Program-made: the position numbers and the translations under genes | Shown here: positions 18,080-24,519 of the stretch, piece after piece | Layout of the letters: each line of letters begins with the position of its first letter | Position numbering within the stretch: the first letter of the stretch is position 1 | Source: an uncultured Prevotellaceae bacterium | Lineage (GTDB): Bacteria > Bacteroidota > Bacteroidia > Bacteroidales > Bacteroidaceae | Assembly (NCBI GenBank): GCA_900316645.1 | Contig: ONDP01000001.1 | Location: 1 to 64,000, forward strand | Reading direction: 5' to 3' | Length of the DNA stretch: 64,000 nucleotides | Notes under the pieces: model-generated | Databases searched by the model: none | What the model saw: only the letters and a program-made list of their open reading frames with translations | What the model was told of the DNA's origin: nothing

Positions 18080-18693
18080 GGCAGATAAATAATGTATTTT
18101 TCCTTAAACCATTCCTCGTCGAAGAACTGGCTGATTTCTGTTGTCTCCACAATATTCCTGTAGGGGCGCGTTTCCTCCTGCAGGTCGCCGCCTTTCAGAC
18201 AGATAATGCCGTTGGGCAGTGCGTTATGTTGTTCGCGAGCCACGTTTTTCGTCACTATTTTCACCAAGTCGGGTAGGGGCATCACGGCCCGGCTCACGAT
18301 GAAGTCATACTTGCCTTTTTCCTCCTCGCCGCGCAGATGTGTGGGTTGGCAGTTCTTCAGTCCTATGGCATTGCACACCTCCTGCGCCACTCTGATTTTC
18401 TTACCTGTTCCGTCAATCAGTTTGAACTGGCATTCGGGAAACAGAATAGCCAGGGGCACACCCGGGAAACCGCCTCCCGTTCCGAAATCGAGGATTTTGG
18501 TACCTGGGCGGAAGTTGGCAATCTTGGCAATAGCCATCGAGTGCAACACATGGTGCTCATACAGGTTGTCGATATCCTTTCGCGATATCACGTTGATTTT
18601 CGCGTTCCATTCGCGATAGAGTGCGTCGAGCATCTCCAGCTGTCGCTGTTGTTCTTCCGTCAGTGCCGTGAAATATTTTAGAATCGTCTTCAT
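18073..18693 (-). CDS. rsmG: 16S rRNA (guanine-527 N7)-methyltransferase
   Basis: A 206-residue SAM-dependent methyltransferase of the RsmG/GidB family, with the family signature WNAKINVISRKDIDNLYEHH near the N-terminus and the SAM-binding loop ILDFGTGGGFPGVPLAILFP. It methylates N7 of G527 in 16S rRNA. I place the start at the ATG giving MKTILKYF; a TTG two codons earlier is less likely. It is the middle gene of a three-gene minus-strand unit (lipoprotein, rsmG, MBL hydrolase). Confidence 0.93.
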   Translation of the reverse strand: MKTILKYFTALTEEQQRQLEMLDALYREWNAKINVISRKDIDNLYEHHVLHSMAIAKIANFRPGTKILDFGTGGGFPGVPLAILFPECQFKLIDGTGKKIRVAQEVCNAIGLKNCQPTHLRGEEEKGKYDFIVSRAVMPLPDLVKIVTKNVAREQHNALPNGIICLKGGDLQEETRPYRNIVETTEISQFFDEEWFKEKYIIYLPC

Positions 18694-18699
18694 GTGCAA

Positions 18700-19491
18700 T
18701 TACTTCATGATGTCTTTCAGCTTCGAATAACTCAGAGTCAGCTCCGTATTGCCTTTCGCATAGGGAGCTATCTCGTAGGGGTTATAGATAAATGTTACCT
18801 CGTCGTCGCCCAGAATGAAGTTCTGCGGTGCATAGATGTCCATCGTCAGCAGATAGTCCTTGGCGTGCAACTCGTCCAGTGTATTGGTGTCCGTCTGTTT
18901 CTTCAGTTCGTCGAGCAGCATCTCGCGCAGACGGAATTCATGCCCCTGCACGAAGATATCGTCGTATTTCAGTTGTCTGCCTGTCTTGGCGTCGAAGTTC
19001 ATGACCAGCTGCTGGCTAATGCCGTGGGCACCTCCCTCATACATATCTAGGTTGATGATATACACCATGCAGCCGTCCTTTCCCGCCTTCGTCTCTGTCG
19101 TCACCTCGTATTTGTATTCATACCAGGCGCGCTTTGTCTCGTCGTCCTTATCCTCGCGATAGAGTGGGGCCATGTTCTTTCGATAGTCCGACGTGTAGAG
19201 ATTGGCAAACGAATCGACGGCCTGCTGCATTGTCAGACTGTCCATCATAAACAACCGCTGTTCTATGGCGTTGTTCACCGTCTTGGCGCGCTCATCGTCA
19301 CCTTTCACGTATTTCACGTTGAGTGCGATGTGGCATTTGGGCGCATTCTCCTCGTCCGTGATGTTCACCACCTTCGTCACCTTCGCCTCGTCAGTGTCGA
19401 AACCGTTGCCGCTGAACAAGCCTCCGCCGTTACCGCCACAGGCTGTCATCAGCAGTGCTGCTATACCTATTATTATATTATTCTTTTTCAT
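18700..19491 (-). CDS. Lipoprotein with DUF3298-type domain
   Basis: A 263-residue lipoprotein (signal with lipobox LLMTAC, Cys18) followed by a Gly/Asn linker and a domain recognisable as the DUF4163/DUF3298 pair, with the GGAHGISQQLVMNFD stretch and a C-terminal YEIAPYAKGNTELTLSY. Members are envelope proteins of unknown function, sometimes linked to anti-sigma or cell-wall processes. The start is set at the ATG giving MKKNNIII because the promoter lies immediately upstream. It is probably the first gene of the unit with rsmG. Confidence 0.8.
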   Translation of the reverse strand: MKKNNIIIGIAALLMTACGGNGGGLFSGNGFDTDEAKVTKVVNITDEENAPKCHIALNVKYVKGDDERAKTVNNAIEQRLFMMDSLTMQQAVDSFANLYTSDYRKNMAPLYREDKDDETKRAWYEYKYEVTTETKAGKDGCMVYIINLDMYEGGAHGISQQLVMNFDAKTGRQLKYDDIFVQGHEFRLREMLLDELKKQTDTNTLDELHAKDYLLTMDIYAPQNFILGDDEVTFIYNPYEIAPYAKGNTELTLSYSKLKDIMK

Positions 19492-19499
19492 ATTGGCTG

Positions 19500-19531
19500 C
19501 GAAGATAATCATTTTTTTTCTTTCCACCAAA
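19500..19531 (-). promoter_or_regulatory. Promoter of the lipoprotein-rsmG-MBL unit
   Basis: Minus strand TTTG, a 20-base spacer, TATCTTCG (one change from TAnnTTTG), ending nine bases before the start codon. Confidence 0.6.
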
Positions 19532-19602
19532 TAAAAAACGCCCTTTCGCTGAAAGAAACGGGCTGTTCGTTGAAACGCTTCGTTTCCAGTTTAAACTTTT
19601 CC

Positions 19603-19610
19603 TACCTTTG
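19603..19610 (+). promoter_or_regulatory. -7 element of the Spy/DUF4890-like gene
   Basis: TACCTTTG with a TTCG/TTTC stretch about 20 bases upstream; the leader is about 60 bases. Confidence 0.55.
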
Positions 19611-19674
19611 CATCGTCATAACAATGACTTCGGTCAGAAATAACTTTTGTATTAATTATAAAATTTGTAAGACA

Positions 19675-20196
19675 ATGAAAAAGATGATTTTAACACTGGT
19701 AGCCCTCCTGTCAATGACAGTGGCACAGGCTCAGGACAACAACAAGAGTGACAAGTGCGAATGCAAGAAAGAGATGCGCCACGGCAAGGAGCGCAAGCAG
19801 ATGACGCCCGAAGAGATGACCGACCGTATGGCGAAGGACCTCTCGCTCACCGATGCACAGAAATCCAAGGTGCTGGCGCTCAACAAGGAGTATCAGGATG
19901 TGTTGGGCAAGCGTCCACACATGAAGCGCCCTCAGAAGCCACAGGCTGATGGCGAGTCAGGTGCCACCGAACAGCAGGATCGCCCACAGCGCCCACAGCT
20001 CACCGATGCCCAGAAGGCCGAGATGAAACAGCAGAAGGCTAAGCGCGAGGAGTATGCTGCCAAGCTCAAGAAGATTCTCAACGACGATCAATACGAGAAG
20101 TACGAGAAGATGCAGAAGCATCATCGCGGTCACGGTGGTCCTGGTCGTCACGGACGTCCCCACGGTCCGCGTCCTATGATGGAACAGATGGATTAA
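19675..20196 (+). CDS. Small secreted Spy-like / DUF4890-type protein
   Basis: A 173-residue periplasmic protein. A signal peptide (ending AQAQ) is followed by a charged helical protein containing two LTDAQK-like motifs (SLTDAQKSKVLALNKEY and QLTDAQKAEM). These resemble the LTxxQ motifs of Spy/CpxP chaperones and the DUF4890 family of Bacteroidetes. The C-terminus is rich in His, Gly, Pro and Arg. The role is probably envelope stress or chaperone-like (inference from family). A longer upstream frame exists, but the ATG just before the signal peptide is the sensible start. Confidence 0.75.
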   Translation: MKKMILTLVALLSMTVAQAQDNNKSDKCECKKEMRHGKERKQMTPEEMTDRMAKDLSLTDAQKSKVLALNKEYQDVLGKRPHMKRPQKPQADGESGATEQQDRPQRPQLTDAQKAEMKQQKAKREEYAAKLKKILNDDQYEKYEKMQKHHRGHGGPGRHGRPHGPRPMMEQMD

Positions 20197-20217
20197 GTTT
20201 TTTTTAGGGTGAAAAGA

Positions 20218-20262
20218 TTGTCTATGTCGCAAGTATTTTGTAACTTTGCGACATAGTTTTTT
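20218..20262 (+). promoter_or_regulatory. Combined terminator and promoter hairpin
   Basis: CTATGTCGCAA (20222-20232) pairs with TTGCGACATAG (20246-20256) and is followed by T7, a good terminator for the gene upstream. The loop and right arm contain TAACTTTG (20241-20248), and TTG stands 20 bases before it, so the same bases form a promoter for the small gene downstream. Confidence 0.65.
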
Positions 20263-20263
20263 T

Positions 20264-20374
20264 ATGTTCACAATCAAAAACAAGATAATTATGGACTTAT
20301 TACATGTAATAGCAGTCGTCGTACTCATCGTTCTGGGTGTCATCATTTTCAAGAACAAACAGAACAAAGACTAA
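20264..20374 (+). CDS. Tiny single-pass membrane protein, 36 residues
   Basis: A short frame whose central stretch LLHVIAVVVLIVLGVIIF is a clear membrane helix, followed by the basic tail KNKQNKD. An internal ATG at 20291 would give 27 residues, still containing the helix. Support comes from the promoter directly upstream and the strong amphipathic layout, not from a recognised family. The function is unknown; it could be a regulatory micropeptide. Confidence 0.5.
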   Translation: MFTIKNKIIMDLLHVIAVVVLIVLGVIIFKNKQNKD

Positions 20375-20464
20375 GCATCGACCGGTTATCCCCACAGGGG
20401 AGGACGATAAAATGAGGGGGAGCTTACCTCCTCACTTTCGTCATGTAGAAGCTGGTGATGTAGC

Positions 20465-20683
20465 TTGATCCGTCTTTACGCTGACGGACTGACCGAGGCG
20501 ATGAATGCCGTCCGCGATCAGTTCCAGATGGATCGCATCAACAACGTAGCCCGTCATTTCCTCTCGTCAAAGGACCAGGAGCCCCGTCAGCTCATAGAAC
20601 AGATGACCACCTCCGTCCGCGAGTTTGTAGGCGAAGCCGAACAGAGTGACGACTTGACCATGATGGCCATCCGATACCGTTAG
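20465..20683 (+). pseudogene. Remnant of a SpoIIE/PP2C phosphatase C-terminus
   Basis: About 72 residues match the last part of a PP2C phosphatase: RLYADGLTEAMNAV corresponds to VLYTDGVNEATN of the intact gene near 13.5 kb, and GEAEQSDDLTMMAI to its GEAEQSDDITILAL. A stop codon lies three codons before the homology starts, and the receiver and remaining catalytic segments are missing. It differs enough from the intact gene to be a paralogue rather than a recent copy. Confidence 0.75.
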
Positions 20684-20708
20684 CAAGCGTGTAATACACA
20701 AGAACTAT

Positions 20709-20752
20709 AAAAAAGCCCCTCCCTTTTAGGGGAGGGGTTGGGGGAGAGGCTG
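20709..20752. repeat. GC-rich palindrome; terminator of the smalltalk gene and possible REP-like element
   Basis: CCCCTCCC and GGGGAGGGG pair across TTTTA, nested inside an outer AGCC...GGCT pairing. On the minus strand a T6 run follows, giving a terminator. A similar CCCCTCC-type palindrome lies on the far side of the RAYT-like transposase. Confidence 0.65.
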
Positions 20753-20755
20753 TTT

Positions 20756-20851
20756 TTACGCCATGCAGCTAGTTACTCCCAGCGATGTTCCCAGTGCGGT
20801 GAGGATACTGATCAGCACCTGAACCAACATTTTCCATTTGTTTGTTTTCAT
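20756..20851 (-). CDS. Smalltalk protein, 31 residues
   Basis: A 31-residue peptide beginning MKTNKWKMLVQVLISI and ending ALGTSLGVTSCMA. It matches the pattern of the Bacteroidetes 'smalltalk' family: Lys/Trp N-terminus, one hydrophobic helix, and GVTSC near the end. These usually sit beside HU-type DNA-binding and amidase genes in mobile regions; here those partners are missing. A hairpin terminator follows it. The function of the family is unknown. It is too short for ordinary gene calling. Confidence 0.8.
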   Translation of the reverse strand: MKTNKWKMLVQVLISILTALGTSLGVTSCMA

Positions 20852-20948
20852 GGTTTTTCATGTGTTTTAAAGATTAATAGAAAGGGTTTCTTATCACTTA
20901 CAAAGGTACAAAAAATCCGTGAGACCACCAAACATTTCCGCCGTTTTC

Positions 20949-20979
20949 TTTGCCGTAAAGAAAATATTTTCTACCTTTG
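20949..20979 (+). promoter_or_regulatory. Promoter of the RAYT-like transposase
   Basis: TTTG, a 19-base spacer and TACCTTTG, with the ATG eight bases after the -7 box. Confidence 0.7.
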
Positions 20980-20987
20980 TGTACAGA

Positions 20988-22132
20988 ATGATGACATCTG
21001 CATATCGTCCACGTAATCCAGGACATGATTACTATGGTCGCGGCACCTACCTCATTACCTTGGTGGTAAGTGGACGCGAGCAGTTGCTTTCTTCTTTTAT
21101 GCGCTGAAAGAAGGCAATGCGCTGACGCTCACTCCTTTGGGTGAGGTCGTGGAACAAGCGTGGCAGAGAATACCGGAGGCACAGTCAGTTCATGGGAATC
21201 GTGTGTTGGTTCTTTCTTGTGTGTGTATGCCGGACCATTTCCATGGTGTCATTGAGGTACTGGAGCCGATGGAGTGGAGCCTGGGTGACATTATTCAGGC
21301 ATTTAAGGCATCATGCACCAGCCAATGGCAGAGACTGATGGGGATGGAGGCGTCTGTAAATCGTCCGATATCGGTCGATTTGAATGGACCCAAGGTGCCG
21401 GGATGGCTGCGCGAGAAAGCCCTGCGGCATGATAACGAGGGGGCGTTAATCAGGAGCATGTCAAAGAAACAACGGCAAGAGTACTATGCGCTTGTTGGCA
21501 GGAATCAGCAACCGCTTTTCGACGACAACTATGACGACACGGTATGCCTTGATGAGCGCCACCGCCAGGCCATGATAGCCTATGTACACGACAACCCCCG
21601 CCGTGCTCTTTTGCGCAGGCTGTTGCCTGACGTGATGCGCCGTTGTCTGCATGTGCGCATCGGCAATCGTAGCTATGGCGCCTTCGGCAATCTGTTTCTG
21701 CTGCGGTGGGCACGCAAGATTCAGGTGCAATGCCATCGTAAGCACCCAGTCACTGGTCAGCCTTATGAGGAAACTGCCGATTATGCCAGCGAGCGCCAAC
21801 AGTGGGAAAGGGCTATTTTGGAAGGATGTACCGTCATCGTGACACCAGGCATATCTGGTGGTGAACGATTGATGAAAAACGAGTGTCTGCAACAGGGCTT
21901 CCCATTGATACACCTTCAGAAGGAGCCCATCGGCGCCTTCTGGAAGCCCGAGCGACAGCGCTTCGAGGCCTGTGCCAATGGCTCGCTGTTGATTCTTGCC
22001 CCCTGGGATCTTGACGCAATGGGGAGTGTGGGCAGTGTCCCAGCGGACAGTGAATACAGTCGCTTTCACAACCTTAACACGCTGGCAGCTGAGATTTGTG
22101 CTTTCGATGGAGCAGCAAGGATACTTGGCTGA
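20988..22132 (+). pseudogene. REP-associated tyrosine transposase (RAYT, Y1_Tnp-like) with C-terminal Rossmann-like extension, frameshifted
   Basis: The first part (SAYRPRNPGHDYYGRGTYLI) reads in one frame and stops at 21102-21104. The rest continues in another frame from about 21090 (FYALKEGNALTLTP) with the nuclease motif CMPDHFHGVIEV (the His-x-His metal pair) and a YVHDNPRR helix region. A single lost T in the TTTT run near 21095-21098, or a -1 slip there, would restore one protein of about 380 residues. After about residue 190 of the main frame comes an extension with ILEGCTVIVTPGISGGERL and SLLILAPWD, which resembles a DprA/LOG-type Rossmann domain. The upstream promoter is intact. It is flanked by GC-rich palindromes, as RAYTs are by REP sequences. 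Confidence 0.75.
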
Positions 22133-22146
22133 CAAATTTAGCATTT

Positions 22147-22182
22147 CCCCCTCCTCCTCCCCTCGGGGAGGTCGGGAGGGGG
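22147..22182. repeat. GC-rich palindrome downstream of the RAYT-like gene
   Basis: CCCCCTCC...CCTCCCC and GGGGAGG...GGGAGGGGG form a long hairpin with a tiny loop, similar in words to the palindrome at 20709-20752. It is a candidate REP element or terminator. Confidence 0.65.
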
Positions 22183-22252
22183 TTCTTATTTGGCAATAAG
22201 GGCATGTTATTGACTGATAAGGACGGGTTGTCCGACGGCAACCTGAATGTCT

Positions 22253-22381
22253 GGGGTGGAGATGGTGGAGATGATTCTTTAGGGGATTGAAAAAAAAATC
22301 ATAAATCACCTTGTAAAGTTTGCAGGAGTATTATTGATTTTTTTAAGAATATATAGGAATTAAGTCCACCATCTCCACCCC
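22253..22381. repeat. Long inverted repeat with GGTGGAGAT words (module 0)
   Basis: A perfect 17-base arm GGGGTGGAGATGGTGGA is repeated inverted 95 bases away. The arm contains the word GGTGGAGAT twice on the left. The interior has TTTAGGGGATT and A/T-rich sequence. It lies directly after the stop of the truncated ATPase gene on the minus strand. Confidence 0.85.
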
Positions 22382-22382
22382 A

Positions 22383-22838
22383 TTAGAATACATCCGGGAC
22401 AAATTGGGAGGCATCAGCTTTATTCTCACGGACATGAAGGTCATAGTCAACCATCACAACCAGATATTTACGTGTGCCTTTGATGATTTTGCTTTCAAAT
22501 TCATTCTGCTTCTGCCATTCCAGAATCTTATCTTCTTCAGCCTTGTCGTGCTGACTGAAATCACGGCAAATGGCTTTCGCGAGTGTCGTCAATTGGCCTT
22601 TGTTATCGCCACTTTTTGCCACCAGATTGGCCATTAAGCCCGTCGGCTCCTTCCAACTGAGGTCTGGGTACTGAAATTCTGCACCAAAGATGTGTGCGCC
22701 AAAGATGGGGAAAAACATAGGAACGAGGGGTTCGTACATGTCTTTTGAGGCCTGCGTGAGCAGGAGTTTGATGCATTCTGTGCCCTTACCGAGTGTCGGC
22801 ATCATGGGCGCTGTTGATTTTGAAATGTCGTATCTCAT
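22383..22838 (-). CDS. Truncated DUF3987-like ATPase/primase-helicase fragment, copy 1
   Basis: A 151-residue frame similar to the second copy (GKGTECIKLLLTQASKDM versus GKGTEIVKLLLSQVSKGM; FGAEFQYPD versus SGAEFKYPD). It keeps a lysine at the P-loop position (AKSGDNKGQL). The family resembles the ATPase region of DUF3987-type replication proteins found in Bacteroidetes mobile elements. After ILEWQKQ the sequence no longer matches copy 2 and ends in an unrelated tail (YLVVMVDYDLHVREN). Either it is an internally deleted remnant or a genuine short protein. No TAnnTTTG promoter is visible; the word-repeat palindrome lies upstream instead. Confidence 0.55.
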   Translation of the reverse strand: MRYDISKSTAPMMPTLGKGTECIKLLLTQASKDMYEPLVPMFFPIFGAHIFGAEFQYPDLSWKEPTGLMANLVAKSGDNKGQLTTLAKAICRDFSQHDKAEEDKILEWQKQNEFESKIIKGTRKYLVVMVDYDLHVRENKADASQFVPDVF

Positions 22839-22875
22839 TGATTTTCTGCTTTTTAGATGAAACTTTAATTGGCTT

Positions 22876-23039
22876 AGCGTTTCAGTTTCAGTTGTTTCAG
22901 TTGTATTTTCGAGGGGTACCTTTTTTCTTCTTATATATATAACTATCTAATTATTAATTAGTTATATAATATAATAAGGGAAATTTGATACATATCATAC
23001 CCTCAAAAACCGAACTGAAACTGAAACAACTGAAACGCT
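22876..23039. repeat. Long inverted repeat with TTTCAGTT words (module 1)
   Basis: The left arm starts AGCGTTTCAG and carries three TTTCAG words. The right arm carries the same words inverted (CTGAAA three times) in a permuted spacing. Inside each arm a T-rich run leads to GAGGGGTACC (left) or GAGGGTATG (right, inverted). The centre is an A/T-rich palindrome around ATTATTAATTAG. It lies just upstream of ATPase copy 1. Confidence 0.85.
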
Positions 23040-23061
23040 TCGGCCGTTCGTTACCTTTTCC

Positions 23062-23222
23062 CTACCAGGCCCTCCAGTCCTTTATGAAGTTCAAGGTCCA
23101 CGCCAGAGATATAGCGTTCGACGCTGAAGTTCTTGTCCACCTTCAGAGGCTTGAAGTTAGGGTGGTACGAGCCGTCGCTACGGCGGGTCACCGGGCGCAA
23201 AAGGGTCTGACCCCTTTGTGCC
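23062..23222. repeat. 161-bp direct repeat, copy A
   Basis: Matches 24020-24180 with two visible differences (CGCCAGAG/CGCCTGAG and CGGCGGG/CGGAGGG). On the minus strand it reads as a C-terminal protein tail (SDGSYHPNFKPLKVDKNF and onward to LEGLV), so it may be the 3' end of a longer gene. It also holds the small palindrome-like AAAGGGTCTGACCCCTTT. Copy A truncates the second ATPase fragment. Confidence 0.9.
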
Positions 23223-23754
23223 TGCTCACCTGCTTGTGGCCGCCACACATCTTGTCGACCATCTCCACCTCGGGCAGGTTCAGATACTGCGTGCGAGCAC
23301 CCAGCTTCTCCAATCCCAGAGCGTTCTGCAGGAATGCCGCACTGGTCACATCAATCGGCGGAAACCAGATGGCCACGTCGGGACGGTCGGGCTTATCCTT
23401 GTTGTCGCCCTTGGTGTTCTTCACGTGTTGCCAGTTCTCGAGTTTCTTATACTCAATCTCATCGTGGTCTCGAAAAGAGCGCATAATAGCCTCTATGAGA
23501 TCGTGCAACTGGTCCTTACCTATACCGGAAGGACCTATCAAATGGCCCATTTGGCCACAAAGTTCGTAGTATTTGTTGTCCGGATACTTGAATTCTGCGC
23601 CAGATACATGTGCAGCAAGTGCTGGTAAAGTCATGGGAAGAATAGGTTCCTGCATGCCTTTAGAGACCTGCGAGAGCAGTAATTTCACTATTTCTGTGCC
23701 TTTTCCAGGCTTTGGCATCGCTGGAGCGGTGCGACTAAAAATATCGTAAATCAT
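23188..23754 (-). CDS. Truncated DUF3987-like ATPase/primase-helicase fragment, copy 2
   Basis: A 188-residue frame with a P-loop-like GPSGIGKDQL and the segment DVAIWFPPIDVTSAAFLQNA leading to YLNLPEVEMVDKMCGGHKQ, which I recall from the ATPase part of DUF3987-like proteins. Immediately after CGGHKQVS the frame runs into the 161-bp repeat and stops, so the rest of the protein is missing. Paired with copy 1 it shows repeated loss of the middle and C-terminal parts. Its start context (TCAATGA) matches that of copy 1. It is probably a decayed replication gene of an integrated element. Confidence 0.6.
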   Translation of the reverse strand: MIYDIFSRTAPAMPKPGKGTEIVKLLLSQVSKGMQEPILPMTLPALAAHVSGAEFKYPDNKYYELCGQMGHLIGPSGIGKDQLHDLIEAIMRSFRDHDEIEYKKLENWQHVKNTKGDNKDKPDRPDVAIWFPPIDVTSAAFLQNALGLEKLGARTQYLNLPEVEMVDKMCGGHKQVSRHKGVRPFCAR

Positions 23755-23792
23755 TGATTCTTAATAATTTAATTGTGTTAATAATTCTAAGC

Positions 23793-23962
23793 TATCACAA
23801 ATCACAGTATCACAGTTATTTTTTAAGGGTATCCCATTCTCTTCTTTTATATCTATATATATTATATATATATCTAATAATCAATAAGTTACAAGTGATA
23901 AAAAGAAAGGAATCCAATGTGGGGGTACCCTTTTTTTAAACTGTGATTTGTGATACTGTGAT
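23793..23962. repeat. Long inverted repeat with ATCACA words (module 2)
   Basis: The left arm reads ATCACAAATCACAG then TATCACAG. The right arm has the same three words inverted in permuted order. Each arm continues inward into a T- or A-run and GGGTATCCC (left) or GGGGGTACCC (right). The centre is ATATAT-rich. It lies upstream of ATPase copy 2, exactly as module 1 lies upstream of copy 1. Confidence 0.85.
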
Positions 23963-23970
23963 TTTTGGAT

Positions 23971-24018
23971 CACTCCTCACTTTTCACTTTTCACTTTTCA
24001 CTTCTCACTTCTCACTCC
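23971..24018. repeat. Tandem heptad repeat (TTTTCAC type)
   Basis: About seven units of CACTTTT/CACTTCT in a row. The reverse complement, GTGAAAA, forms the array at 31676-31755. Confidence 0.85.
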
Positions 24019-24019
24019 T

Positions 24020-24180
24020 CTACCAGGCCCTCCAGTCCTTTATGAAGTTCAAGGTCCACGCCTGAGATATAGCGTTCGACGCTGAAGTTCTTGTCCACCT
24101 TCAGAGGCTTGAAGTTAGGGTGGTACGAGCCGTCGCTACGGAGGGTCACCGGGCGCAAAAGGGTCTGACCCCTTTGTGCC
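24020..24180. repeat. 161-bp direct repeat, copy B
   Basis: Second copy of the repeat at 23062-23222, 960 bases away. On the minus strand its frame ends LEGLVEE and a stop. It sits upstream of module 2, as copy A sits upstream of module 1. Confidence 0.9.
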
Positions 24181-24181
24181 C

Positions 24182-24232
24182 TTGTTAACACTATTTAGGG
24201 CGAAGGGTGACACTGTTTAACGGAAAACTTCG
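24182..24232. repeat. 51-bp direct repeat C, copy 1 (promoter region of the fimbrillin locus)
   Basis: TTGTTAACACTATTTAGGGC through GGAAAACTTCG; one visible difference from 26243-26293. It runs directly into the TAACTTTG box of the next gene. Confidence 0.9.
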
Positions 24233-24240
24233 TAACTTTG
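24233..24240 (+). promoter_or_regulatory. -7 element of the small peptide/fimbrillin transcript
   Basis: TAACTTTG directly after repeat C. No TTTG stands at the usual spacing, though TTTA occurs 13 bases upstream inside the repeat. Confidence 0.55.
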
Positions 24241-24283
24241 CAGGCGAAGTTCTGAATTATTAACTCATAAACGATATTAGACA

Positions 24284-24487
24284 ATGAAGAAAAAACTCTA
24301 TGAGAAGCCCTCGATGGAGGTCTTCAAGTTACGACAAGAGACGGCACTGCTGGCTGGCAGCGGTGGAGTGAGCGGGATTGACCCATTTGCTAGCGGCGGC
24401 GACCCGCTCGGTGGATCAGGCGCGCGCTTTGACGAATTGGAATCAATTGATTCGTATGAATCGTTAGAGAAGCTGCTGTTGCAGTAA
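24284..24487 (+). CDS. Short glycine-rich conserved peptide, 67 residues
   Basis: Begins MKKKLYEKPSMEVFKLRQE and continues with LLAGSGGVSG and GGDPLGGSG before an acidic tail. Peptides with this layout (basic start, P-x-x-E-V-x-K-L, LLAGSGG, glycine/proline-rich end) are common in Prevotella next to secreted or fimbrillin-type genes. The GG-rich junction resembles a double-glycine leader, but no peptidase/ABC exporter is nearby. It is 32 bases upstream of the fimbrillin gene and shares its promoter. The function is unknown. Confidence 0.65.
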   Translation: MKKKLYEKPSMEVFKLRQETALLAGSGGVSGIDPFASGGDPLGGSGARFDELESIDSYESLEKLLLQ

Positions 24488-24519
24488 ACATGTTGAACCC
24501 TTTAAAAGAAATGATGACA

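Noticed and set aside
19330..19674. N-terminal extension of the Spy/DUF4890-like protein
   Set aside because: The extension runs through the divergent promoter region and antisense to the lipoprotein gene; the signal peptide at 19675 marks the real start.
20222..20256. tRNA or small structured RNA at the hairpin
   Set aside because: It is a single stem with a T-run, without cloverleaf features; terminator/promoter explains it better. No tRNA gene was recognised anywhere in the window.
23793..24018. Repeated ATCACA and TTTTCAC words as a CRISPR-like array
   Set aside because: The words are 6-8 bases, partly inverted, and not separated by unique spacers of constant length.
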